A DNA stretch of 64,000 nt from Antilocapra americana (lineage: Eukaryota > Chordata > Mammalia > Artiodactyla > Antilocapridae): positions 434,001 through 498,000 of the forward strand of contig ML664159.1 in assembly GCA_007570785.1 (NCBI GenBank), read 5' to 3'. Made by a program: the position numbers and the translations under genes. The notes under the pieces are model-generated. The model searched no databases, was not told the DNA's origin, and saw nothing but the letters and a program-made list of their open reading frames with translations. Positions within the stretch are counted from its first letter, which is position 1; each line of letters starts with the position of its first letter. This document shows positions 22,653 to 33,460 of this stretch, piece by piece.

Positions 22653-23040
22653 ATTAATACTTTATACTTTAAATCCTTGGTCAATCCTAATAGGTTCCAT
22701 TGTTATTCCCACTTAAAAATGGAAACTGAGGGACTGAGAATTTAAGTTGGCTAAACTCCCAGAGTTAGCAAGTGGTAAAGTGGGGATCTGAAGTGTGTGT
22801 ACTTACCTACTACCTTAAGGACCAATGTTGACTAAATGAAGAGGGAGCACTGATGAGTCCCATATTTAGCAATAAAAGGAAGAGGAGAGCAGAAAGACAT
22901 TAAAGCTTTTGGAGATTATTTGGCAAAAGATTCAGAGAATGAAAAGGGTTTTATTGAGAACTTTTAAAGTTTTGATACCCTTGTAATGTGCCCATGCTTT
23001 GATACTGCTGTTTCTTTTTCTTCTGTTGGCCTAGAGTAAG

Positions 23041-23320
23041 GGCTTCCCTCATAGCTCAGCTGGTAAAGAATCCACCTGCAATGCAGGAGACCCGCATTTG
23101 ATTCCTGGGTTGGGAAGATCCCCTGGAGAAGGGATAGGCTACCCACTCCAGTATTCCTGGGCTTCCCTTGTGGTTCAGCTAGTAAAGAATCTGCCTGCAA
23201 TGTGGGAGACCTGGGTTTGATCCCTGGGTTGGGAAAAGCCCCTGGAGAAGGGAAAGGCTACCCACTCCAGTACTCTGGCCTGGAGAATCCCATGGACTGT
23301 ACAGAACCCATCATGACTGA
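23041..23320 (+). mobile_element. Bov-tA SINEs, tandem heads
   Basis: Two tRNA-like heads follow one another: 'gggcttccctcatagctcagc' at 23040 and 'gggcttcccttgtggttcagc' at 23159, with a shared BovA end near 23317. A second copy inserted into, or template-switched onto, the first. Confidence 0.85.
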
Positions 23321-24299
23321 AACTAAAGAAAATCCAGTTAAATAAGGCCTTGTATGCTTATTTTGAGATTCAATATCAGATTTTTCTCTTAAACCTTCCC
23401 TCTTTCCTTGGTATTAACACTATCTACCTAGCCTCCCAGCCAGAACCAGCAGTCTACCACAAATGGACACACACTGAAACCACCTGGGAGAACTTTAAAA
23501 AATCCTGATGTCTAAGAAAAGATGCTCATCGTTGCTAATTATTGTAAATCAAATGCAATGAAAATGCAAATCAAAACTACAATGAGGTACTACCTCACAC
23601 CAGTCAGAAAGGTCACTGTTAAAAAGTCTACAAATAACAAATGTCAGAGAGGATGTGGAGAAAAGGCAACCCTCTTACACTATTGGTAGGAATGCAAATT
23701 TGTGAAGCTACTATAGAAAACACTATGGAGGTTCCTCAAAAAACTAAAAATAGAATCATCATATGATCCAGCAACCAAATTCAAAAAGGTACATGCACCA
23801 GTATGTCATAGCACCTCTATTTATAATAGCCAAGATACAGAAGCAACGTTAAGTGTCCACTGACAAATGAATGGGTAAACAAGAAGTGGTACATATATAC
23901 AATGGAATACTACTCAGCTATAAAAAGAATGAGATAATACTATTTGCAGCAACAAGGGTGCAACTAGAAATTATCATACTAAGTAAAGAAAGTCAGAAAA
24001 AGAAAGACTAATACAAGATCTCTTACATGTGGAATCTAAAATAGGTTCACAAATGAACCTATTGATGAAACAGAAACAGAATCATGGACATAGAGAACAG
24101 ACTGTTACAAAGAGGAGGGATCAGGCAAGGATGGGGTAGGCGGTTAGGGTTAGCAGATGTAAATTTTTATATATAGAATGGATAAATAATAAGGTCCCAC
24201 TGTATAGCACAGAGAACTATATTCAATATCCTATGATAAACCATAATAGAAAAGATTACAAAAAGAATGTATATTTATATGTATAACTGACAACTTCCT

Positions 24300-24885
24300 A
24301 TTCCTTTCCTCTCCTGGGTCTTATTATTTAAGCTACCTTTACCCTTTAACTTTTTGTGCCCCAAAGGAAATAGCAGGAGGACAATGAACAGCTCTCAGTG
24401 CAAATCTAGCCTACTGGTATTGTTTCCTGAGGCTTCCTAGGAAAGTCTGAAGGGCCCTGCACCAGGATTGCAGTGGATCCACCCATAGTCATTTGGGGCA
24501 AATGGTTTGCAAATAGCAGGATTTGGCAGTAGCCTGAGTTGGGCCCCTTGAATTTAGTGGATGTCCCATGGCAAAATTGAGAGATAGCTGTCTTCTGAGA
24601 CCCACAGTAGGAGCTGTGTGTCCTGAAGAAAAAAATCATGAAGGTGTATGTCCATGGACTTAAGATCTAAGAAGGCCTAGGGTGGGAACCATATTGTATA
24701 CAGAAACAGTGACTGGGTTAATAAGGACTGGGGGATATTGCAGCAATGTAGAAAGGATAAGCCCTTTCTAAACGGGCATGTGTTCCAGTAACTGGCTAAG
24801 TGGGAAGAGAGTGTACAGCATTAAGGACCTATAGTCCAGTCCATGGAGATCTGGGTACATCCCCTTTAAGAAACCTGAAAGCCAC
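24300..24885. other. Unassigned segment between L1 and Bov-tA
   Basis: Higher GC than its neighbours and matching no repeat that I recognise. A 77-codon minus-strand ORF (24406-24639) has no recognisable domain. It lies inside the direct-repeat-bounded block, so it may have been carried in with the L1. Confidence 0.4.
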
Positions 24886-25100
24886 AAGGCTTCCCTTGTA
24901 GCTCAGTTGGTAAAGAATCTGCCTGCAATGCAGGAGAACCAGGTTTGATTACTGGGTTGGGAAGATCCCCTGGAGAAGGAAATGGCAACCCACTTCAGTA
25001 TTCTTGCCTGGAGAATCCCCATGGACAGAGGAGCCTGGCAGGCTACAGTCCATGGGTTCTCAAGAGTTGGACATGACTCAGAGACTAAACCACCACCAGT
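24886..25100 (+). mobile_element. Bov-tA SINE
   Basis: Typical head 'ggcttcccttgtagctcagttgg' and end 'gacatgactcagagactaaacc'. Confidence 0.9.
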
Positions 25101-25216
25101 AATATATATATCCTGATGTCTAGGTTATAGTCTGGCCGAGTGAAACGAGAATTTCTAGGATGGGAATTTTCTTTTTCTAAGATCCCTGTGCAATTTGCAG
25201 CTGATTTGAGAACTAA

Positions 25217-25414
25217 CTGTAGCTGAAAGTGCTTTTCAAACTGTAGCATGCATCAGAATTGCCCGGAAAGCTTGTTACACATGGATTGTTGGGCCCGATT
25301 CCCAGAGTTTATTATTCAGAAGGTCTGGAGTGAGGCTAAAGAACATAGATTTCTTAAAAAGTTCCCAGGGGCTGCTACTGCTGCTGTTCTAGGTATCTTG
25401 CTTTAAGAACCATT
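25217..25414 (+). mobile_element. MER5A-like hAT-Charlie MITE
   Basis: Near full length: 'gcttttcaaactgtagcatgcatcagaattgcc', 'attgttgggcccgattcccagag', 'attcagaaggtctgg', 'aaagttcccaggggctgctactgctgctg', ending 'tttaagaaccattga'. The two ends are imperfect inverted repeats of the MER5A type. Confidence 0.85.
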
Positions 25415-25429
25415 GACTTAACTGCTTTT

Positions 25430-25965
25430 CTTATTCCATTTCCCTCTTTTTGCTCACTCACAAAGTTTTCTGAATCCTACCTTCTAAATATCCTCACATA
25501 TAATTTTCTTCTCCATTTACCCATCTTTTTCCTAATTCTTCCCTCTTGAAATATCTTTCTTCTTGTGTTCTTGTTTCAGCCTCACTCACTCTGATCTATT
25601 TCCACATTGCTGCCAGAGTTATCTTTCTAAAAATATGGGTATTATGTGACCATGACTCTACAGGATTGAATTAATAATTTGGAGTATGTAATCTAATGAC
25701 TCTTTTTACAGTCAACAGTGCTTCTACTATCTGTTCTACAACTTTCCTAGTCCTAGCCCTCAAAAAAAAACCTTAGCACTTCTTTTCCATCCTGCACAGC
25801 ATTGAGGTTTTGCCTCTGCCATGGCATTCATTTGATCACACCATCATTCTTTAGACAGAGGTCTTCTCTTTACTGTGTACAAAGGAGGGGATGATAATTT
25901 ATCTTATACATCATTGTATGCCAAAGATTTAGAACAGTTCTTGGAGAAAGGAAGAATCTGATTAA
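25430..25965 (+). mobile_element. L2 LINE 3' region
   Basis: Degenerate sense L2 words: 'ccacattgctgccagagttatctttctaaaaatatgg', 'catgactctacagg', 'cttcttttccatcctgcaca', 'gcctctgccatggc'. The 112-codon minus-strand ORF at 25870-26208 partly overlaps and looks like a chance ORF. Confidence 0.55.
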
Positions 25966-26411
25966 TACATGCTGTGTTATTGTGTTGTATCTTTCAAATA
26001 ATTTGCCCCCTCCAAGTTCATATCTTTTGAACAATTTTTTAGTGAGGCCTTCAGTAAACAAGTTTAATTTCACCATTACTGATGCAATGATTGCTGTAGT
26101 GATGTTTTCTGATACAGACTGACTTCTGTAAGAAATTAAGCACTTTTGAAATCTTAACCATGTAAAAAAGTCAATATATTTTTTCCAAATCAGATTGTAA
26201 GCCATCATATGAATAAAATTTCAAATATTGAGGTGTTTTTCTTTCATAGTCAGACACTTTTTAAATGTGCATGGCAGAGTAAATTGTAGTCTTTCAATAA
26301 TGGATTTATAATCTTTGGCATTTTGTTCAAAAACTTATCCTATAATTTTGACAGTAAAATTTTACTCAGGTGATATAAATTATGAGAAATTGACACATTC
26401 TCAAATTGACA

Positions 26412-27596
26412 TTCAGTTCAGTTCAGTTCAGTCGCTCAGTCGTGTCCGATTCTTTGTGACCCCATGAACTGCAGCACACCAGGCCTCCCTGTCCATCACC
26501 AACTCCTGGAGTCCACTCAAACCCATGTCCATCGAGTCGGTGATGCCATCCTCTGTCTTCCCCTTTTCCTCCTGCCCCCAATCCTTCCCAGCATATAGGT
26601 CTTTTCCAGTGAGTCAACTCTTTGCATGAGGTGGCGAAAGTATTGGAGTTTCAGCTTCAACATCAGTCCTTACAATGAACACCTAGGACTGATCTCCTTT
26701 AGGATGGACTGGTTGGATCTCCTTGCAGTCCAAGGGACTCTCAAGAGTCTTCTCCAACACCACAGTTCAAAAGCATCAATTCTTCAGCGCTCAGCTTTCT
26801 TCACCATCCAAATGTCACATCCATACATGACTACTGTAAAAATCATAGCCTTGACTAAACAGACCTTTGTTGGTAAAGTAATGTCTCTGCTTTTCAATAT
26901 GCTATACAGGTTGGCCATAAACTTCCTTGCAAGGAGTAAGCATCTTTTAATTTCATGGCTGCAATCACCATCTGCAGTGATTTTGGAGCCCCAAAAAAAT
27001 AAAGTCTGACACTGTTTCTACTGTTTCCCCACCTATTTCCCATGAAGTGATGGGACCAGATGCCATGATCTTAGTTCTGAATGTTGAGCTTTAAGCCAGC
27101 TTTTTCACTCTCCTCTTTCACTTTCATCAAGAGGCTTTTTAGTTCATCTTCACTTTCTGCCATAAGGGTGGTGTCATCTGCATATCTGAGGTTATTGATA
27201 TTTCTCCTGGCAATCTTGATTTCAGCTTGTGCTTCTTCCAGCCCAGCGTTTCTCATAAGGTACTCTGCATAGAAGTTACATAAGCAGGGTGACAATATAC
27301 AGTCTTGACATACCCCTTTTCCTATTTGGAACCAGTCTGTTGTTCCATGTCCAGTTCTAACTGTCGCTTCCTGACCTGCATACAGGTTTCTCAAGAGACA
27401 GTTCAGATGGTCCGGTATCCCCATCTCTTTCAGAATTTTCCACAATATTGTGATCCACACAGTCAAAGGCTTTGGCACGGTCAATAAAGCAGAAGTAGAT
27501 GTTTTTCTGGAACTCTCTTCCTTTTTTGATAATCCAGCAGATGTTGGTAATTTGATCTCTGGTTCCTCTGACTTTTCTAAAACCAGCTTGAAGAAT
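26412..27596 (-). mobile_element. BovB LINE, 5'-truncated, RT palm present
   Basis: The (TTCAG)n 3' end is at 26412-26430. The minus-strand ORF 27484-27071 is an uninterrupted 137-codon stretch of BovB reverse transcriptase: 'MGIPDHLNCLLRNLYAGQ', 'TTDWFQIGKGVCQ' and the catalytic RYADDTTLM, followed by 'ELKSLLMKVKEESEKAGLKL'. The 3' third is frameshifted. No endonuclease domain. Cannot be autonomous. Confidence 0.94.
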
Positions 27597-27999
27597 GATG
27601 TATATTTTTAGGAACTCAAAACTTTAAATTGTTGTGTGATCTGACTAAAAATTAATCACCATTCCATGTACTCTAAATCTTTGCATAAAACTTTGGTTTG
27701 GATTTAGGATGTAACTTACATGTTACCAGTGTTACCCTATTAGTACTGAATCCTTAGTTTATATGAAGTCAAGTATTAGGCTCAAAACAGAAGTTTCCTG
27801 TTTTCTCCAAATGGTGGATATTTGTTTTTTCGCTCCCCAGGCTCTGTTCTTTCACCTGTGTTGGAACATACCAATTTTCCCATTTGTGCAGAGATGATGC
27901 TTCTGGCATAATCTCAATTTACCACATTTCTGGGAAGATTCCACTCTGTCTTTTCAGCAGCACTCACTTTGGATACTACAAAGATCAAATTTAATAATC

Positions 28000-28241
28000 A
28001 TTATTTATTGGTTTCCCTGGTGGCTTAGATGCTAAAGAATCTGCCTGGGATGCAGGAGACGTGGGTTTGATTCCTGGGTTAGGAAGATCCCCTAGAGAAG
28101 GGAACGGCAACCCACTCTAATATTCTTGTCTCAAAATTCCAAGGACCAAGGAGTCTTGTGGACTACAGCCCCCATGGGGTCACAGAGTTGGACACAACTG
28201 AGTGACTAACATTTTTACCTTTTCACTTTGATTATTTATTG
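28000..28241 (+). mobile_element. Bov-tA SINE with exact TSD
   Basis: Body at 28011-28230 from 'gtttccctggtggcttag' to the tail 'gactaacatttttacc'. Flanked by ATTATTTATTG at 28000-28010 and 28231-28241, identical. Confidence 0.93.
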
Positions 28242-28439
28242 AACAAATTAGATTTGAAGGAAAATGGATAGGCACTTTTTATGTGTTATTTGTGATATTT
28301 TATGTGTTATTTGTGATTTCACATCAAAACTGTAAGGAGGCATTATAGCAACATTCATTCCTTTTGATAACTTTTAACATATTTAGAATAGTGGATTCTA
28401 ACAACAAAATTCATCCAAAAAGAGTGCCATCAAGTTCAA

Positions 28440-29205
28440 TAATTTTTAAAAATTGTATGAAAATTTTTATGTTTAAAGTAAAGAAAGTATAATAACAAGT
28501 TCCCATCATCCACTTTTTACAAAGATCAACTCATCATCAAACTTCTTTGAACATGTTCCTCCAATTCTTCCAGATTATTTTGAAAGAAATTCCAAATATC
28601 ATGTCTTTCCCACCTGTAAATACTTTAAAGATAAACAGTGCTCTTTAAAGCATAAGCTTAATATTATTATCATACTTAAAAATACTAGCAGCAAGTCCTA
28701 TTTCATCTAGTTTATAGACTGCATTTATGTTTTTCTAGTTGCCCAAGTCTCTCTCTCTCCCCCTCAAATCTGTCTCTCCTCTTTTCTTTCTTTTTAGCAC
28801 ATTGTTTAATCAGGATCCAAATAAGATTAGGTTAGCATTTAGGTTAAATTAGTCTCTTCAATATCTCTTAATGTGTAGATTCTCCTTCAATTTTTTCTTC
28901 TTTTTTTGAAATGTATCTGTTGAAAAAAAGCATTTTTGTCCTCTATACCTTTTCCGCAGGTTGGATTTTGCAGATCAGATTGCTTCCTATACTATCAATT
29001 TTAAGTTCCTCTGTCCTCTGTGATATGGAAGTTAGATTGAAAGGTGTGATAAGATTTTTACTGCATGGTTGATGTGTACTTCCATCATGAGACATATAAT
29101 GTCTGGTTGTGATGCTATGAGCCATATATGATCACTCCCAGATCCATTAATTCATCAGAGGTTGAGGAATTCCATCAACTCATTCTCATTTATGAACTCC
29201 CTCAT
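28440..29205. mobile_element. Ancient L1 3' UTR-like repeat
   Basis: Words such as 'atcaggatccaaataagattagg', 'tctcttaatgtgtagattctcc', 'gatgtgtacttccatcatgagacatataatgtctggttgtgatgc' and 'gatccattaattcatcagaggttg' belong to a widespread old mammalian L1 3' UTR, as I recall it. Strand and subfamily not assigned. Confidence 0.5.
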
Positions 29206-29498
29206 CAATTATCTGGAAAAGGCAATGGCACCCCACTCCAGTACTCTTGCCTGGAAAATCCCATGGACAGAGGAGCCTGGTAGGCTGCAGTCCATGGGGT
29301 CGCTAAGAGTCAGACATGACTGAGCGACTTCCCTTTCACTTTTCACTTTCATGCATTGTAGAAGGAAATGGCAACCCACTCCAGTGTTCTCGCCTGGAGA
29401 ATCCCAGGGACGGAGGAGCCTGGTAGGCTGCCATCTCTGGGGTTGCACAGAGTCGAACATAACTGATGTGGCTTAGCAGCAGCAGCAGCATCAACTAT
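29203..29498 (+). mobile_element. BovA2 SINE with TSD
   Basis: Dimeric BovA from 'ctggaaaaggcaatggcaccccac' to the (CAG)n-type tail 'ttagcagcagcagcag'. TSD CATCAATTAT (29203-29212) and CATCAACTAT (29489-29498), one mismatch. Confidence 0.92.
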
Positions 29499-29587
29499 TG
29501 AGTTATCTTGAGGTACAGTATGGTTTAACAGAACAAAATATTTTGAATTCTATTCCTTTATTACCAGTTTTCAAAATAATGAATTGA

Positions 29588-29628
29588 AACCCTAAGATCC
29601 TCCTAGGGAGGAGGAGGATCTTAGAGTT
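29588..29628. repeat. Perfect 13-bp hairpin
   Basis: CTAAGATCCTCCT (29592-29604) and AGGAGGATCTTAG (29612-29624) are perfect inverted repeats around a 7-base purine loop. Beyond one mismatch the stem extends by about 4 more pairs. Confidence 0.8.
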
Positions 29629-29870
29629 TTATTATTATTTTAAAATATTGAATATTTTATTAAATATTGTTAAATATTTTATTAAATATTATTAAATATT
29701 TTATTAAATATTGTTATTAAAATAATGCATAATAATTATTTATTTAAAATAAGTTTTAATAATATTGAAATAAATAATAATAAAATTAAAAATGATAAAT
29801 TCTTTTAATAATATTAACTATCCTACTATTCTAACCAGTTATTATTATTTAAAATATTATTATGAATTTA
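29626..29870. repeat. AT-rich low-complexity tract
   Basis: Nearly pure A/T, built from degenerate ATTTTATTAAATATTG-like and AATAATAAT units. No coding capacity. Confidence 0.85.
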
Positions 29871-30719
29871 TGTGTGTGAAGTTTATATTTTTTTCTATTA
29901 GTTGCAGTTGTCTTTATTTATACTCAAATCTTTTCATATTTGGCTAGTGAGAGCTTCTTAAAGTTGATCCTTGAGTTTTTTGGACACAACTCCAGTAACT
30001 CCATAGTTTCCTAGCATATTGCTATGACAAGAAATAATATTCTAGACTCTTGTCTGTTTTTGCCCTGGATCTGGCAATGAATTGTTTTTTAGAAAAGGTA
30101 AGTTTTATTGTCAGCTTGAAGTGACTACAGAAAGTCATTTAGTAGATCATCCTGGCTGGACAAGTGCTCTGAGAACCTTTGATGAAGACAGGACTGAAAG
30201 CTCTCTTTTAAACTAGTATTTGCCAAAGTCAGCTATTGAGGGGATGATGGTATCTCCTGTTTGTATCTTTGGACTAATTTGACCCCCTAAGGGCTTCATA
30301 TTCATGTCCATGAATAAGACCACAGACAACTTAAAAACTAGTCTGTGGCTCTACTTAGAGTCTTTATTAGGCTCATCTTCTTATCTGTCATCTTCATATA
30401 TTTACCCCTATTTACAGACCTAGTGCCTTGGAACCATTTCCATCTCTGTGCTTGGCCCCTTTGGGGCTGATTGTCTCTGAGGGCAGTTTTATCAGCTCTT
30501 AAGCTTCCCTTCTCCATGGAAGCTTGTCTCTACCTCCGCCTAGACCTCTTACTGCATGTGGTAGGGTTGGGCCCAACTTACTTGCCATTTAAGCTGCTCT
30601 CCCAAAACCCCCTAGGAAGACTTCTGTTCTCTTTTATTCTTATAGAGGAGTTTGAACTTTTGTCAACACTATGAAATAATAGTGCAGTTGACTGAAAAGG
30701 TGACTATCATATGATTTTG

Positions 30720-30722
<3 letters not shown>

Positions 30723-30796
<74 letters not shown>
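30723..30796 (+). repeat. Compound (GT)n(GA)n microsatellite
   Basis: About 21 GT units (30723-30764) run directly into about 16 GA units (30765-30796), without interruption. Confidence 0.97.
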
Positions 30797-30807
<11 letters not shown>

Positions 30808-31411
30808 AACAGATCAACTTGGACTAAAAACCCGTAATTGGGTATTTTTAAAGAGCAATTTTAACAGAAAAAAGAAGGAACCCACCATCCCCCGCAATTT
30901 AAAAACCTCTGATTTATCTACCAGTTTTAAAGAAGAGGTGCTATATCTGACCAAATATACTGTTGAGATTTTTTTACTGTATTCCACTGTTTGCTTACTT
31001 TACTGTACACAAGGATGGACAAAAATTTATCATTGCCTTACCTTAGATGAAAGTAAAGCATCTGTGGAATAATTTCCTAAGGATGACTGACCCTTGAAAA
31101 ACATGGGTTTGAATTGTGTGGGTCTACTATATGTGGATTTTATTTCAATAAATATAATTGGAAAAAAAATTGGAGACCTTTGAGAATTTTAGAATATGTG
31201 CAGATAAACTGTATAGCCTTGAAATGTTGAAAAAAATTAAGAAAAAGTTATGATAGGAATGCATAAAATCTAAGTAGATGCTACTCTATCATTTAGCACC
31301 ATAAAATATATACAAATCTATTACAGAGTATTAAACCTCATAAAAACTTATGCACACACATTATGCATGGTAGCATTCACAATTAAAGGAAATTTAAACA
31401 AACATAGATGC

Positions 31412-31567
31412 AGTACTGATTCTTTACCATCTGAGTCACTAGGGGAGTCCAAATAATGGAGTGGGGAACCTATCCCTTCTTGAGGGGATCGTCCTGACCC
31501 AGGGATTGAACCAGAGTCTCCTGCATTGCAGGCAGATTTTTTACCAGCTGAGCTACCAGGGAAGTCC
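31412..31567 (-). mobile_element. Bov-tA SINE fragment inside Tigger
   Basis: Antisense, with two reversed tRNA heads ('tctttaccatctgagtcac' and 'ttttaccagctgagctaccagggaagtcc') and the rest deleted. Younger than the DNA transposon it sits in. Confidence 0.85.
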
Positions 31568-31999
31568 AAATCTCAACTACATAAAGTTAAATAGTACACA
31601 CTGTCCTACTGTAATAATTCTGTAGCCACCTCCTGTTGCTATTGCAGAGAACTCAAGTGTTGCAAGTATTTTCTTGAGACACTTTGTAACTCTAATCATC
31701 TCCACATGAACAGCTCTTCTCTCCAGGAAATTGTGTCTTGCAATAAAAATTGTACTCTTGAGATTCATGTGTATTTTCCATAGTGTTTAGTGCAATGTCA
31801 TAACCTTGAATAACACCATGGTGCCCTAGTGATGCTAGAAGTGCTCCCAAGAAACAGAGAAAAGTCATGACATGACAAGAAAAAGTTCAATTATTTAATA
31901 TGTACTGTAGACTGAAGTCTGCAATGGTGGCTGCCCACCATTCCAAGATAGATAAATCCACCAAAAGGACAACCCCCCCCAAAAAAAGAAATTCATTAA

Positions 32000-33460
32000 A
32001 CTGTCACTCTGTCACTGCAGCCAGGACAGAAGGTATGAAAACCTTGTATTTTTCATGAAATACCTTTTTATCTCTTATTGAAAATGCAGCTCTTGTATGG
32101 GTTCAGGATTGCTCTAAGAAAGCCCCATCTGTAGACTCTAATATGATTCAAGAAAAAGCAAAGTCATTATATGACAACTTAAAAAGAAGGTGAAGGATTT
32201 AAAACTGGAGAATTTAATGCAACTGTAGAATGGTATGATCATTTCATAAAGTGGTTTGGCTTTAAAAATGTCAAGATAGCAGAAGAAGTAGCTTCTGCTG
32301 ACCAAGAGGCAGTAGATGAGTTTCCAGACACTAGTAAGAAAATTACTAAGCTTATGATCAGGACTACCTGCATCTATAAAGCTGCAAACTCCTGGGTCTT
32401 GAAAGAAAAAGATGAATACCAGATGCCAGTCCTTTGGTTGTACAACAAAAAGGCCTGAACAATGAGATCCAATTTTCTGGATTTATTCCACTGATGCTTT
32501 GTCCCTGAACTTAGGAAGTATCTTAGCAGTATAGGGCTGCCTTTTAATGTTCTTTCACTCTTGTAATGTTTCTGGCCACCCTGAACCCCATGAGTTCAAC
32601 ACCAAAGGCATCAAAGTGGTCTCCTTGGCCCCAAACACAATGTTTCTAATTCAGCTTGTAAATCAAGGACCTTTAAGGCTCATGACACTCGGTACTCTAT
32701 GGAAAGGATTGTCAGTGCAATGGAAGAGAACTTCAACAGAGAGAACACCATGAAAGCTTGGAAAAATCACACCATTGAGGATGTCATTTTTGTAATAAAA
32801 AATGTCATGAAAGCCACCAAGCCTAAAACAATAAATTCCTGCTGGAAAAAAAATGTGTCCAGCTGTTGTGCATGATTTCACAGGATTTATTACAGAGCCA
32901 AACAAGGGAATCATGAAAAAGATTATGGATATGGGGGAAAAAAGACGAGGGTGAAAGGTTTCAAGATATGGCTCTTGAAGTTAATAGGCACCACACCAGA
33001 GAAATGAACAGAAGCCCATTTGATGGAGATGAGTGCCACATGATAAGAAAGAAGACATAGAAGAAGCAGTGCCAGAAAACAAATTGACATTAGGCAATCT
33101 GGCAGAAGGGTTTTGATTATTCAAGACTACTTTTGACTTCTTTTTTGACACAGAGCCTTTTTTGATATAGGTACTGAAGCTAAAGGAAATGGTGAAAAAA
33201 GAATTGGTACCATACAGAAACATCTTTAGAGAAATAGAAAAGCAAAATATTCAGAAGGAAATTACTATGTACACTGAGTGTACCTGTCTCTCCTGCCTTC
33301 CCTTCCACTTCCTCTCTCTTCTGCTTCTGCCGCCTTGGAGACAGCAAGACCAACCCCTCCTTGTCCTCTTCCTCCTCAGCCTACTCAATGTGAAGACAAC
33401 AAGGATGAAGGCCTTTACAATGATCCAGTTTCCCTTAATGAATAGAAAGTAATTATCATG
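32000..33460 (+). pseudogene. Tigger transposase pseudogene (TIGD-like)
   Basis: Remnant of the pogo-superfamily transposase carried by the surrounding Tigger element. An intact family member has an N-terminal CENP-B-type helix-turn-helix and a DDE nuclease domain. Here only disconnected in-frame blocks remain, the best being 32547-32753 (DDE-domain portion around the 'APNT' motif) and 33189-33340 (C-terminal 'VPYRNIFRE'). It is related to domesticated TIGD genes, but nothing suggests that this copy is expressed or selected. Confidence 0.8.

Larger units (their letters stand above)
20300..22800 (-). mobile_element. MIR SINE split by nested insertions
   Basis: The left part at 20300-20372 ('cttaccatgtgccaggcactgttcc') and the right part at 22653-22800 ('ttcccacttaaaaatggaaactgagggactgag', 'ctcccagagttagcaagtgg') are the two halves of one antisense MIR. 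Everything between is later insertion: CHR, L1 and LTR. Confidence 0.8.
23502..25122 (+). mobile_element. L1-containing insertion block with exact 13-bp flanking repeat
   Basis: Sense L1 at about 23515-24290 ('aaactacaatgaggtactacctcacaccag', 'ggtcccactgtatagcacagag') breaks off before the usual L1 3' terminus. It is followed by about 590 bp of unassigned sequence (24300-24885) and a Bov-tA (24886-25098). ATCCTGATGTCTA occurs exactly at 23502-23514 and 25110-25122, flanking the whole block. Confidence 0.75.
23478..25170. mobile_element. MER5-like hAT fragment split by a 1.6-kb insertion
   Basis: The left part 'actgaaaccacctgggagaactttaaaaaatcctgatgtct' (23474-23514) and the right part from 25111 ('tcctgatgtctaggttatagtctggcc') read as one MER5-type element broken at a 13-bp direct repeat. 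Confidence 0.5.

Noticed and set aside
24406..24639. 77-codon minus-strand ORF as retroviral or host coding sequence
   Set aside because: No motif of any retroviral or host domain could be identified.
25870..26208. 112-codon minus-strand ORF
   Set aside because: Overlaps the end of an L2 remnant on the opposite strand and has no recognisable protein features.
32547..33452. Functional or domesticated Tigger-derived gene
   Set aside because: The transposase blocks sit in different frames, separated by many stops. No continuous ORF longer than about 90 codons remains.
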